This document shows positions 1-11,351 of a stretch of DNA of 64,000 nucleotides, one piece after another. The DNA is from Lathyrus oleraceus (Eukaryota > Streptophyta > Magnoliopsida > Fabales > Fabaceae). Each line of letters starts with the position of its first letter. Within the stretch, counting starts at the first letter, position 1. Where the stretch lies: contig NC_066580.1 of assembly GCF_024323335.1 (NCBI RefSeq), forward strand, positions 253,742,977-253,806,976, given 5' to 3'. The position numbers and the translations under genes are program-made. The notes under the pieces were generated by a model. It was given only the letters and a program-made list of their open reading frames with translations. It did not search any database and was not told the DNA's origin.

Positions 1-701
1 ACTTCAACCTTGCTCCAAGATTTGGAAGGACCAACACCAATAGTCTTCTTAGCTGTTTTAGCTGACATCATTTCAGCCACAGATCTTCCTTTTCGAGTCT
101 TCATACGCTTAGCCACACTTGGCTTTAAGTGATGAAGTAAGCTATCCTCTTACTCATCGGACCTATCATCCTCTAGGTCAATCACATCGTTTGCAACATC
201 ATGCTTCTCAGAATGGGAAGCATTGGCAGTTTTAGATGCCACCGATTTTCCTTTACCAGACACAGTTTTCCCTAGAGAGCACAAACCTTCAGCAACCATG
301 TCCTTCTCAAAACTGGAGGAATCGTTATTCTTCTCACTATGTTGTGCAACCTCAGGAGAGGGGTACATTTTAGACAGGGGAGTAGAGACTCCCTTCACAG
401 AATGTCCTTCATTAAGGATTCTAGTGACTAGGTTCCTTATGACACGATCAGTGTGGTGTAAATCTTCCTTAGAACTAGTGGCATGAGTTGATCTATAAGG
501 GATACTAGAGTTGTTACCTTGATTGGGGCATGCAGAAGTTGAGGCATCCATGGGATGGTTTAGATCAAGGGATTCGCAGGGAATAACTGATAGAGAAACC
601 ACATCCAAAATCTCATCATCGTGAATGTCCATGGAAGGAGCGCTAACCTTGTGAGTAAACTTAGTAGTTTTTGAATCAGATGTAGCTTGATGTTGTGACA
701 T
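1..701 (-). pseudogene. SIRE envelope-like/third ORF (broken)
   Basis: This ORF starts at ATG 701, about 185 bases after the pol stop, and runs to a stop at 150. The same frame then continues open to the window edge with a Lys/Arg-rich stretch ending around GPSKSWSKVEV. It is rich in Ser, Asp, Glu and Lys, and I see no clear transmembrane segment in the visible part. Its position, downstream of RNase H and before the 3' LTR, is where SIRE/Maximus elements carry an envelope-like or coiled-coil protein of unproven function. The stop at 150 looks like a nonsense change, because similarity-style composition continues beyond it. Assignment rests mainly on position and lineage. Confidence 0.65.
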
Positions 702-885
702 CTTGACGTTTCTGTGGAAAAATTTCAGCTACCCTAGCAGAGGAGTGTGAGGAAGATGCAGGGAGTTGGAAGAGTTGGAGTAGGTAGTGAGGTTGTGTGT
801 GAAAAGGTAATAGATGGTATTTCCAAAACTAGGTGATGATTTACCATAATGGGGACGCTTTATTTTAGCCACATAGACATAATTG

Positions 886-1434
886 CTACAAGTCTTCATA
901 AATGCAAAGCCCTAATTTTCCTCTCAGGACTTCAAACTGGTTTGCATCCAATGCCTTTGTAAAAATATCAGCTAACTGCATCTCAGTAGCAACATGCTCT
1001 AAGATTACAATCTTATCCTCCACGAGTTCTCTAATAAAATGGTGACAAATATCAATAAGTTTTGTCCTGATGTGTTGAATAGGATTCTTAGAAATGTTTA
1101 TAGCACTCAGGTTGTCACAGTACAATGTCATGACATCTTGCGTGACATTATATTCAGTCAGCATTTGTTTCATCCACACCAGTTGAGAACAACTACTTCC
1201 AGTTGCTATGTATTCAGCTTCAGCAGTAGAAAGAGACACACAATTTTGCTTCTTACTAAACCATGATATTAAATTGTTCCCCAAGAAGAAGCATCCTTCT
1301 GATATGCTTTTCCTATCATCAGCACTTCTAGCCCAATCAGCATCATAATAACCAGACAGCACTGATTCAGATCCATGAGTATATAGCATCCCATAGTCAC
1401 TAGTGCCATTGACATATTTCAGGATCCTTTTCAC
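886..1434 (-). pseudogene. SIRE RNase H domain
   Basis: This fragment of about 182 residues holds the Ty1/copia RNase H domain: YYDADWA near its start, the LSTAEAEYIA motif in the middle and DIFTKALDANQFE near the end. RNase H degrades the RNA strand during reverse transcription in the virus-like particle. It is separated from the RT fragment by a single TAA at the codon where related elements have Gln, so it is the same frame and not a separate gene. The terminal residues (GLCIYEDL) match the usual pol C-terminus of the lineage. Confidence 0.9.
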
Positions 1435-2451
1435 TTAGTTTATGTGACTCACCTTTGGTTCAACTTGATATATAACACATACACCTACAACAAAAGCAAT
1501 GTCAGGTCTGCTTGCTGTGAGATATAGCAGACTCCCTATCATGCTTCTGTAGAGACTTTGATCCACACTGACACCATTTTCATCTTTAGACACTTTCAGA
1601 TGAGTAGGAGCAGGTGTCCTCTTTTGGCTTTCATTCTCCATGCCAAACTTCTTAACAATATTTTTGGCATATTTACTTTGAGATTGAAAGATAGAATCTT
1701 CCATATGCTTGACTTGCAGGCCAAGAAAATAGGTTAGTTCTCCAACAAGGCTCATTTTAAATTCAGACTGCATTTGCTCAATAAAATGTTGAACCATCTT
1801 ACTTAACATCCCACCAAACACAATATCATCCACATATATCTGAGCCACCATGAGCTTTCCTCCTTCATCTTTGACAAATAAAGTCTTATCAATGCCTCCC
1901 TTCCTGTATCCATTGTCAATGAGAAACACTGTGAGTCTCTCATACCAAGCTCTAGGAGCTTGTTTCAACCCATAAAGGGCTTTCCTCAACTTATACACAT
2001 GCTTTGGAATATTTGGGTCTATGAACCCTTTAGGTTGTTCAACATACACTTCGTCATTTAAGTAGCCATTCAAAAAGGCACTTTTTACGTCCATTTGGAA
2101 CAATTTAAACTTCAGAATACATGTCACTCCTAGCATTAATCTAATGGACTCCAGGCGAGCTACAGGAGCAAATGTTTCATCAAAGTCAACTCCTTCAACT
2201 TGAGTGTATCCTTGTGCTACCAATCTTGCTTTGTTTTTAGTAACCACACTTTTTTCATCAGATTTATTCTTGTAAACCCACTTTGTTCCAATAACATTTA
2301 TTCCTTCAGGTCTTGGAACCAATTCCCACACTTCATTTCTCTTGAATTGGCCTAACTCCTCCTGCATGGCATTGATACAAAATTCATCAGTTAAGGCTTC
2401 TTTGACATTCTTAGGCTCAATCTTGGACACAAAACAGGCATGTGAGATCAC
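1435..2451 (-). pseudogene. SIRE reverse transcriptase domain
   Basis: This is an RNA-dependent DNA polymerase domain of Ty1/copia type. Visible motifs in order are KNKARLVAQGYTQ, DETFAPVARLESIR, FQMDVKSAFLNG, the catalytic YVDD box (QIYVDDIVFGG), FLGLQVKHM and the RSMIGSLLYLTASRPDIAF block. The catalytic aspartates are present. Upstream, 2452-2739 is the linker to integrase in the same frame, containing the MMESVNVVVDD-type text and a nonsense codon near 2518. Confidence 0.92.
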
Positions 2452-2739
2452 TTCCCTTGATCTAGTGGTGACCCCTTTATTTGGGTCTCCTATAATGAGA
2501 TCTTTAGGATGATCCTTCTAAATTCTGATAGAGGGTCCCTTATTAACTTTATCAGCTTCAGGTTCAGCTTGGGTGGACTCACTCTCGTTACTTTTGTCCA
2601 GGAAATCAACTGGGGTATCATTCAGAAATGTTTCAACATCGTCTGTGACATCAGTCTCTTGATCATCAACAACAACATTGACAGATTCCATCATAACTTT
2701 TGTTCTGGAATTAAAAACTCTAAAGGCTCTGCTGTTTGT

Positions 2740-3744
2740 TTAGTAGCCCATAAATATTCCTTCATCACTCTTGGGGTCCATTTTCCTTCTTTGTTCACGA
2801 TCAGTCAGGATATAACATTTACTACCAAACACATGGAAGTATTTGACAGTAGGTCTTCTTCCCTTCCAGATTTCATATAAAGTGGTTGGGGTCCCTTTCC
2901 TCAAGGTTACTCTGTTGTGAACATAGCAGGTCGTGTTCATAGCTTCGGCCCAGAAGTGGTAAGGCAACTTCTTAGCATGAATCATAGCTCTAGCAAATTC
3001 TTGGAGAGTTCTATTTTTCCTTTCCACCACACCATTTTGCTGAAGGGTAATGGGAGAAGAGAACTCATGACCAATTCCTTCAGATGAACAGAATTCAACA
3101 AATTTACTGTTCTCAAATTCTTTCCCATGATCACTTCTGATTCTGATAACATGACTCTCTCTTTCTCTTTGAATTCTTTGGAAAAGATCTTTGAACACAT
3201 CAAACACATCAGATTTTTCCCTTATAAAATTTACCCAAGTATATCTGGAGAAGTCGTCCACCACAACATAAGCATACCTTTTCCCACCAAGACTTTCCAC
3301 CTGCATAGGTCCCATCAAGTCCATGTGGAAAAGTTCCAGCACTCTAGATGCGGTGTCATGTTTGATCTTCTGATGTGACATCTTTGTCTACTTTCCAATC
3401 TGACAATCACCACAAACTCTTCCTTCATCAATCTTTAATTTTGGGATTCCTCTGACAGCTTCAACAGATATGATCCTCTTCATTCCTCTAAGATCCAAAT
3501 GACCTAGTTTTTGATGCCACAATTTCACTTCTTCTTCTTTAGTTGGAGCATATATTGATGAATAGCTAGTTTCTTGAGAATTCCACATATAGCAGTTGTC
3601 CTTAGACCTGTCTCCTTTCATGATCACCTTATTTTTTGCATTAGTAATTAAGCATTCAGTTTTTGTGAAGTTCATATTTAGACCTTGGTCGCATAGTTGA
3701 CTGATACTTATCAGGTTTACAGTCAATCCTTTAACAAGCAGCAC
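2740..3744 (-). pseudogene. SIRE GAG-pre-integrase and integrase core
   Basis: Positions 3388-3744 carry the zinc-binding pre-integrase part (LWHQKLGHLDLRGM, ending CGDCQIGK), and 2740-3381 the DDE catalytic core. The core shows the first Asp in ELFHMDLMGPM, the second in IRSDHGKEFEN and the Glu in QQNGVVERKNRTLQE, so all three catalytic acidic residues remain. Integrase joins the cDNA to host DNA. A stop at 3388 splits the two halves and another at 2740 cuts the core from its C-terminal tail. Confidence 0.9.
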
Positions 3745-3950
3745 ATTATCAAGGTTAGGGACTCCAGGAAGTTCAGCTTTCCAATCCCCTTGATTTCACC
3801 CTTTGTTGCATCACCAAAAGTTACATAGCTGGTGGCATGAGGTTGGAGGTCAATTAGCAGGTTTTTGCTTCCGGTCATGTGTCTGGAGCTTCCACTGTCA
3901 AAGTACCAATCTTCTTTGGCTGAGACTCTGAAGAAGGTGTGAGCTATCAA
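3723..3950 (-). pseudogene. SIRE aspartic protease fragment
   Basis: A short frame contains WYFDSGSSRHMTG, the copia protease active-site block with the DSG triad. Related elements usually have Cys after DSG; this copy has Ser. The frame then runs out of register near 3770, where the expected GVPNLDNVLLVKGL-type text continues in the neighbouring frame, so a small indel broke the gene. Confidence 0.85.
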
Positions 3951-3977
3951 GTTAGTAGCACCAGCCCTAGGAACCCA

Positions 3978-5563
3978 CTATTTTCTGTTGACAGGGATGT
4001 GTTGTTTGGGTCTAGGTTGATGATGAGTAGGACTGGGATAACCATACAGCCTAAAGCAGAATGGTTTTATGTGGCCAAATTTCCCATAGTAATGACATCT
4101 CCATCTTTGGTGTTTTCCTTTATATTGTCTTTCCTTGTGATGTTGAGACACCTGATGTGACATCTTTGGTTTGCTACCAGTGGGACTATAATCAGGAGAG
4201 GATTCATTGAACCCAAGGCCAGTCATGTCTCCTTCCATCTTTCCAGTTTGGAGAATTTTGTCTAAGGTGTCAGATCCACTGTTTAACATTCTGACATACT
4301 TTGTCATCTCATCCAGTTTGGAGTTCAGAAACACGACTTCAATCTTCAACTTAGAAATGATTTCTAAGTGTTCTGTCTTCTCATCCTCTAGTTGGGTTAT
4401 TAGTTTCTTCTGATTCTCCATTTGTTGACACACTTCTGGAACACAACTTCCTGTAGGTAGTAGCTAATTCATCAAAGGTTAATTCATCATCACTGGAGTC
4501 TTCATCAAAATCCCATCTTCCAGTCAAGGAAGTTACAAAATTGGCATACTCTCCTTCTATTTCACTTTCAGAATTGTCATCAGACCAAGTAACAGTAAGA
4601 CTCTTCTTCTGTTTCTTGAGATAGGTCCCACATCCAGCTCTAATGTGTCCATACCCTTCATATTCATGGCACTGAATTCCTTTGCCCTATTTGGATTTTT
4701 CCTCAAATTTTGTTCTTCTTCCAGCATCATTGGACCTACTGATGTCAAATGAGTTGTTCTTGACATTAGACTTTGACCTTACATTCATCCTCTTCAGGAG
4801 TTTGTTGAATTGTCTCCCAGGTAATGCTACATCATTTGCCAGATCTTCATCAGTATCCTGACTACTGTCTTCCTCTTTCTCTTCAGTATTTGACATAAAG
4901 GCTATGCTTTTGACTTTATTTTCAGATCCATCACTCATTCCCAACTCGAAAGTATGGAGGGATCCAATTAGCTCATCCACTCTCATCTTGAGATTCTTCT
5001 ATGGCTGTCACTTGCATGGCAAATCTCTTGGGAAGTGACCTGAGAATTTTCCTCACAAGCTTTTCATATGACATCTTCTTACCCAGGGCTCTTGAGGCAT
5101 TAGCAATTTCAAGGATATTCATATGTAAGTCATGAATAATTTAATCTTCTTTCATCCTCAAATTCTCAAACTTAGTAGTAAGCAACTGCAATCTAGACAT
5201 CTTCACTCTAGAGGTACCTTCATGAGTGGTTTTGAGAATATTCCAAGCATCTTTAGCCACCACCTCACAGTTGTTCACCAGTTTGAAGATGTTCTTATCA
5301 ACCCCATTGAATATAGCATTCAATGTTTTAGAGTTTCCAAGAGCTAGTTCATCCTCCTCCTTGGTCCATTCTTCCTCAGGCTTCTTATCAATTGTAACTT
5401 CTCCTTCCTTAGTAGTGAAGGGATGTTCCCAACCTGTTAGAACAGCCTTCCAAGCCTTATTATCCAAAGATTTCAAGAAGGCTACCATTCAAGGTTTCTA
5501 GTAGTCATAGTTAGATCCATCCAGAATTGGTGGTCTGTGTACAGATCCTCCGTCTCTATCCAT
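3978..5563 (-). pseudogene. SIRE gag (capsid and CCHC nucleocapsid), broken
   Basis: The N-terminal half is best preserved at 5141-5488 (SLDNKAWKAVLTGWEHP and NNCEVVAKDAWNILKTTHEGT), typical of copia gag capsid. The C-terminal half at 3978-4433 has a leucine/lysine-rich coiled-coil-like stretch followed by a zinc knuckle, CHYYGKFGHIKPFC (CX2-CX4-HX4-C form with the second position altered). Between them the frame is fragmented, with pieces at 4687-4986 and 4557-4766. Two stops lie within the first 30 codons. Confidence 0.85.
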
Positions 5564-5617
5564 AGTACCAGAAAGTAACGTCCCAAGATCTCACTCAGAA
5601 CTAGAGCAGGATGCCTT

Positions 5618-5628
5618 CTCTGATACCA
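5618..5628 (-). other. Primer binding site of element A (initiator tRNA-Met type)
   Basis: On the minus strand this reads TGGTATCAGAG, the standard Ty1/copia primer site complementary to the 3' end of initiator methionine tRNA. It begins two bases inside the LTR end at 5631, which fixes the LTR boundary. Confidence 0.93.
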
Positions 5629-5630
5629 AT

Positions 5631-6584
5631 TGAAATTCTAGTATCAGATATGAGATGTCGAAGGTAATGTCACGACACTAATATCTGAACAACAACATAA
5701 ACAGGATAACAACAAAGAAACAATTGAACAAGTGACACAAGCAATTGTTAACCCAGTTCGGTGCAAAATCACCTACGTCTGGGGGCTACCAAGCCAGGAA
5801 GGAAATCCACTAAACATAATTAGTTCAAAGACTCTCAGTAAACAACTTCAAGTTACAGTCTTTTCACCTAATCTCTACCCGTGTGACTTCTATCTAAGAA
5901 CTCTTAGATATGATACCCTACTCACTCCCCCTCAATCACAGCAGTGATATAAAAACAAATACAAAAGACAGAAGACACTCTTCAAGGACACATACTTGAT
6001 ATTTCTTAAAAGCTTCAACCAAGTAAACAAACACTCGTGCTTCAAAGCTTAGAGTGGACAAATTACAACACAAAAGCCAGTCTAATTCAAACATCACTAA
6101 GATGAATGAATGAGTCACAGTGCACAAGATCACACAAGACTAAAACCCTAAAACTCTCACTCTTTCATTCGTTTCTTGTGTATTTTAAACCAAATTTTAC
6201 ATGGCCTTTAAATAGAAGCTTTTGAATGGGCCTGGGCAGCATAAAACCCTAATTCTATTTCCCTTGCGTATCTTCTAAGTAACAACAGCAAATCATCCCT
6301 TATTTGAAAATAGAACAATCTGGTTTTAAATCAAATTACTCCTTGAATAGCGCATTCAATCTTCACATAATCACACATAGATTTGCATGAAAAGCGCAAT
6401 CTCAAGATGCATAACATTCAGACTGAATGTTCTGTATACACATGTCTTAACATCGGGTCTGACATCTTAGCTAAATCCTGCACAACCATATTTAAACATC
6501 CTACAAGAAGCTGATATCACATGGCAAGACAACACGCGTGACAACTTGTGATAACTCTAAGTTTTACCAAAATTGATGCCAACA
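5631..6584 (-). repeat. 5' LTR of element A (954 bp)
   Basis: Bounded on the minus strand by TGTTGGCATC at 6584 and ...TTTCA at 5631, with the primer binding site immediately next to it. It contains blocks I associate with legume SIRE LTRs (AACCCAGTTCGGTGC near 5752). No partner LTR is in the window, so the insertion age cannot be read. Confidence 0.88.
6205..6215 (-). promoter_or_regulatory. Likely TATA box in LTR A
   Basis: Minus strand CTATTTAAAGG lies inside the LTR. AAACCCTA-type telo-box motifs follow between it and the LTR 3' end (near 6141-6153). Confidence 0.5.
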
Positions 6585-9551
6585 CATACCACACACAAAA
6601 AGAATATGCAAAAGAGGTGGCCTAATCCCATCTATACTTGTGTTGATTTTTCAACCAACTAGCCTTAGGACTTTGAGATATCATAGGCCAAATGAAATGG
6701 ATGCATGAAGAAGGGGAATTAGATGAAGAGGGAGGGGAATGGATCAAAACTCAAATTGGTCAAAGGAGGACTTTTACCAAATTAAGATCATTCATTCATT
6801 TTGGGAGATGGAATGTACATTCTATCAATCCCCTAAATCCAATGATCTTAACCTAACAAAGTCAAATCAACCTTGACCAAGGCCCAACAACATAAGTCAA
6901 ACTTATACAAATCATCAAGATAGCTCAACACAATTATTTGACATTTATTCAATTTAAAAAAATACTAAAAATAATGCATTAAATTAAATATGGTTTATCA
7001 AATTCCTAAAATCTCATCAAAACACCAAAGAAATGGCCATGAGATTTATCATATGTCAAACAAGGTCAAAGGACCTTGGAGAAAAAATTTCAGAATTTTT
7101 GGAGACTTCAAAGTATTTTTAAACAATTAAAAATATTCACAAAATCAATTAAATCATGAAAAATATTAATAATGATCCAAAAAATAATTTTAATTCAGAA
7201 TATGAAAGAAGAATTTATTTAATTTTTTTTGGTGAAACTCTCATATTTTTTGGATCAATATTAAAATTAATATGAATTAATGAAAATCAAATGAAATAAA
7301 ATAAAAATCAGAAAAATAAAAAAAAGTGGACCACTTGATCTCCCTCATTAATTGAGGTGGCAGATCAAGTGGTCTAAAACGCGCGTTCCACCAAACACAC
7401 GAGTCAGCGCGCCACACCAATGGTATTCAAAAGCAACGCTCAAGATTAACACAATTTAAACAAGATCAATGGCTCATAACTTGTCCAGATCAATGGCGAG
7501 GTCCACCAGACTGGTTCACTCATCACCATCACCAAAATGAAAAAAAAGGACATGATCTGAAAGAAAAAATGACGTAGAGCACGAATCTGACCTCAATTTC
7601 AACTAACTCCAAATGTATAGAAAGATATGAGGAGTTGAATTTTGAGGTGTGTCAACTGAGTTGCTTCGATTTGACCTCAAAGCAACTCAATCTTCTTGCC
7701 TACATTGGTAGGACTTCAGACAACCAAAGATCCAAGAGAATTGAGTGAGAATCAAAGAGAAGAAAAATTCTAGAAAATACCTTCAATGTTGTGCAGAACT
7801 GGATCTTGCTTGTTTCAAACTTGACTTGATCACACTCAAGGAGCTTGCAGAAGTGGTTTGGCAATGGTACAAAGCTTTGGATCCTGGAGTTTTTGAATCT
7901 CCAAACAGTGAGATTCAAACTCAATTTTCAAGTTGAAAATTCTCAGGTTTTCCTTTTAATGGTGAGGGTTTCAATTTGGGGGAAAAGCTAGCGCGCAAGG
8001 TGTGTTTGAAATGAGCTCAGAGGCCTTATATTTATAGCATTTGGGATTGATAATTGCACACTTGAAAATTTGCTAAAAATGGCAAGGGTGATGCACAAGC
8101 TTGCATGGGCGTGTACAGGCCCATGAAGCAATCCATTATGATCCAATTGCAACTGTACTGAAGTTCAAATCATACTTGAATGGAAAGGCAAAGTGGAATG
8201 GAGTTTTGGACATTTGATTTTCTCCAATGATGCAGACCTGTTAAGACCATGCGCAGCCCTAACAAACCGCATCCAAAATATACGAAATAGGGTTCTTTGG
8301 AAAGCTTAGATCAAGGGGAACAACTTTGATGTTGGACACTTTTCCAATTGGAACTTGGATCATGGTGAATTTTGAGGTGGAAGTTTGAGAATTTCAACAT
8401 GTTGAAATTTTTTCTAAGTGTTAAGTCATATATATCAATATTCCACCTTACTTAACTTTTTATGTGAGCTCCAAATGAGAAAAGGGTATTCATCAAAGTT
8501 GTAGATACTTCGAATACCTTAAAAATGGTCACAAATTTCATGTCATTTGGATTTAGAATGATAGAGTTATGCATTTTTGAAGTTGAGGAAAATCACTTGT
8601 TCAATGGTATAGGGCAAAAATGACCTATAATGTATCCTCATATCACAAGCTCATAAAAGTTGACTTAGCTCTCACTCCAAACATAAAAGTTGAAGTAGAC
8701 ACCTTGAATTAGATTGTGCAACTTGTAAATCTTTAATATCATAAAAATTGAGCAAGTTATGGCCTTGGGAAGTTGACTTTCAAATTAGGGTTTAGACAAA
8801 ATGACCTATAATGTTTCAACATGTAAAATGATTTTCCAAGCAAAATTATCTCTAGACTTCAACATTAAAGTTGTTTGGAATGTAATTTAGAGTAACTTTT
8901 CTCTTTAAATCATTTTCATATGGTGAAAATTGATGGAGATAGGATCTAGGGAGACCCAATTTTCATTAGATGAATTCATCTGGCCAACCACCATCAACCA
9001 TCTTGCTAACTTCCAATTCTATTGACTTTCTAGGTTCATGGTAGATCATATATGCATAATATGATGAATTTTGAAGTGTCCCTTGGGAAATTTGATCAAT
9101 TGATGAGATAGCTTGTTGGAGAAGTTACTCAAGATACCCAGTCAAACTAGGGTTTCCAAGGAAAATCACCTCCAAACACTTGAAGAACACTTTATCAATA
9201 TGACATGTAGAGATCATTGGGACTCATATATGATGATTTGAGATATTATGGATCAATTATTGATTGTACTTTTAGCCATGAGGGTCTTAAACCCTAGATA
9301 GAAACTTGATAGATCAATGATGATCATGCCCTACCTACAAAAGAGTTAGGCAAATGCAAAGACATATTTTTGGCATTTTGGTTAGTAAAATGATAATATA
9401 CAAGTATAATACAATCACATAGTGCTTGGTAATCTCTTCCAAAATAAACCCAATGAAAGAGGGGTAAGGAGAATGCCAAGGTGTGATCCCAATGCTAATG
9501 CATATGATGAAATTGCATGAGGGATCTTAGGGTCAAAATTGGGGTCTTACA
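6585..9551 (-). repeat. 3' LTR of element B, cut by element A
   Basis: There are about 2.97 kb with no gene. The LTR start is at 9551 (TGTAAGACCCC on the minus strand), directly next to a polypurine tract. The start shares TGTAAGACCCCAATTTT and CCTAAGATCCCTCATG with the LTRs of element E. The sequence is AT-rich with repeated TTGAC-type words. The short ORFs near 7700-7936 show no family resemblance and are not called. Confidence 0.8.
8022..8037 (-). promoter_or_regulatory. TATA box in LTR B
   Basis: Minus strand CTATAAATATAAGGCC is about 1.5 kb into the LTR, in the same position and with the same downstream GGCC/GCC context as the TATA boxes of the other Ogre LTRs here. It would mark the U3/R transition. 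Confidence 0.6.
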
Positions 9552-9552
9552 G

Positions 9553-9566
9553 CTGCCCCTATTTAA
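9553..9566 (-). other. Polypurine tract of element B
   Basis: Minus strand AAATAGGGGCAG lies directly before the LTR TG. The same purine-rich block (AAATAGGGGCATC) precedes the E LTRs at 49579 and 63302. It would prime plus-strand DNA synthesis. Confidence 0.85.
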
Positions 9567-11183
9567 GGGCATTCTAACTGAGGAGGTGAAGGTTAAAATC
9601 TTCATATCGACTCAGTAGAATGGGCTTAAATAACAACATAGAAACAAATTTTGGTCCCTAAGAGACCTCATGATGCATATGTTATGAATATGAAAGTAAA
9701 TTCTCTGTGGGGAAATGTTGCCACAAAGGAAAAGAAATCAGAGAGACCAAATATCCGCAAGAGCATAATGCATATCAAGGATATTCTTCTGGGAAAAGAA
9801 TGAATCCATTGGGGACTCTATTGATAGAAAAAATAGGGGTACCCTTGCCGGGTATTAGGCAAGAAGTAACAAACTACAAACTAAGAAGAATATTGCCAGT
9901 TATTGGGTAATAAACTCTTAGGGGACCCAAAACATTCGTCTAGGTAAGAACTAGAAAGAAACGGTCAATCAAGACTCAACCCAATGAGGATATAACTCAT
10001 GGGAGTGATTCCATCCAGATAATCTACTAGGGAGGAAACTAAAACAAAATCTTCCACGAGGAAATAACTTAGTGGGGAAAGGAGAAAGGTTAAAGTCTCT
10101 CTACTTAAGGGGCCGACACTCTACAATTGAAGGAGGACAGACGCCAGATTTGTATGGGGATAAAGTACCACCATAATAGAGAATAAGAGTCACAAATAAT
10201 GAATCAACCAATATGATGATATAATCATGCAATTATGAAATTATATAAGTGTATATGTATATGTATATGTATATATGATGATTATGCTAACAAAACGATC
10301 GCAAAGGATACAAAGGTGTCGCAAAAATTTGAATCATCGATACAATCCTCGGTCAATCCACAAAAGAGGGGAACAACTGTCGGAGCAAAGAGATCAACAT
10401 CCCAAAGGCTCCACCCTAGTTGAGGAAGGAGGAAATATGTTGAGGAAAGGAAACGTTATCGAATCTGCGGGGAACACCATATTGACTGGGAGACAACCGT
10501 ACAGAGGATAAACGCAAACAGCTGCTCAGGAATCAGGAGGAAACTCTATCTGGGGATTGAGCTGGATGGCGACTAGAGGAGAAACCAATGCAATCTACTG
10601 AGGAAACCAATCTTTCTCTGCTGGAGATTAAAAACATCATCAACCCTGCTGGGGAATACACAAACTCCGCTGGGGAATGAATCAACCAACTTGGCCGGGG
10701 ATGACTGAAGGGTTAACCGCTCGGGGGAACCATTAATGCTCCACACTAAGGACTTGCTATTTTCGAAATGTTGTTGATATTTCTTTTTAATTGCTTTAAA
10801 ATTCTTGCTTTTATATGTTAAAGAAAATGATTTTGATTAAAAAATTTAAAATCAAATAATGATCATAATAAAATTTAAAACTATTTGACTGAAGTAAATA
10901 AGAGTGGAAACAATTGGACAAAAGCTCAACTTTATTTAATAGAATGGTAGCCTGTAAATGACAAGACTCCATAGATCTTTACAAAGTTGAAAATGGTAAT
11001 TTACATGGAAAAGGGTTACATTGAATACAAATGATCACTAATCCTTCCACCAACTCTTGATATTCGCTGTGCTTTTGGTCACTACCGGAGAAGATGATTG
11101 ATATCAACCCTTGTGCTCAACAAAGTTTCTCCAAAAATTGAAGATCAGCAGAATGAAGTTACTTGCCACAATCCCTAATTTTT
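9567..11183 (-). other. 3' UTR of element B
   Basis: There is no credible gene. On the minus strand it holds diverged CCCCAG-rich repeats (for example near 10560-10730) like those in the E 3' UTR, and a short (TATATG)n microsatellite near 10250-10275. Confidence 0.7.
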
Positions 11184-11336
11184 GCATAAGTTGCCCCAGG
11201 GTGGGGTACTCAACTTATCGGGAGTATTCTTTCTGTTTTATGTCTCTAACTTTTGCCTGGATCGCCCTTTCGGGTTTTCAATCCACTAAGACGCTCATTT
11301 TTGCCTAAGCCACCCTTTCAGGTTTTCAACTTAGCG
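11184..11336 (-). other. Hairpin array after pol in element B
   Basis: There are three stem-loops on the minus strand. H1: CTAAG/CTTAG (11334-11330 with 11309-11305) enclosing CCT-GAAA-GGG. H2: TGGAT/ATCCA (11285-11281 with 11262-11258) enclosing CCC-GAAA-GGG. H3: an 8 bp stem ATAAGTTG/CAACTTAT (11218-11211 with 11193-11186) enclosing CCCCA-CCC-TGGGG. Each is followed by GGCAAAARTTAG-like or GCAAAAATTAG text. The array starts just past the integrase stop at 11352. The same array occurs in D and E. Confidence 0.7.
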
Positions 11337-11351
11337 AGCTATTCTTTTTTT

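Larger units (their letters stand above)
886..5563 (-). pseudogene. SIRE gag-pol polyprotein, multiply disrupted
   Basis: The frame begins at ATG 5563, 55 bases inside the primer binding site, and ends at 886. It would encode gag, aspartic protease, integrase, RT and RNase H as one polyprotein. In-frame stops are visible just after the start (two codons before 5488), at about 5140, at 3978, 3388, 2740 and about 2518, and at 1435. A frameshift near 3770 separates the protease part from the GAG-pre-integrase part, and gag is further broken between 4430 and 4990. Most stops can be explained by one base change (CAA or CAG to TAA or TAG at 1435 and 3388). The pattern is ordinary decay of an old insertion. 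Domain features are listed separately. Confidence 0.9.
1..6584 (-). mobile_element. Element A: SIRE/Maximus-type Ty1/copia retrotransposon, degenerate, 3' end outside window
   Basis: Read on the minus strand, the order is 5' LTR, primer binding site, gag, protease, integrase, reverse transcriptase, RNase H, then an additional ORF. Integrase before reverse transcriptase is diagnostic of Ty1/copia, and the extra ORF after pol is typical of the SIRE/Maximus lineage. The RT and RNase H text (for example GTKWVYKNKSDE and NLISWFSKKQNCVSLSTAEA) matches what I know of legume SIRE elements. The reading frame has many stops and at least one frameshift, so this copy cannot encode a working polyprotein. 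Its right edge cuts into the LTR of element B, so it inserted after B. The predicted target duplication is CATAC at 6585-6589; its partner lies left of the window. Confidence 0.92.

Noticed and set aside
7700..7936. Two small ORFs on opposite strands in LTR B
   Set aside because: Short, overlapping, no homology that I recognise, and inside an LTR.
10250..10275. Satellite
   Set aside because: It is only a short TATATG microsatellite in the B 3' UTR.
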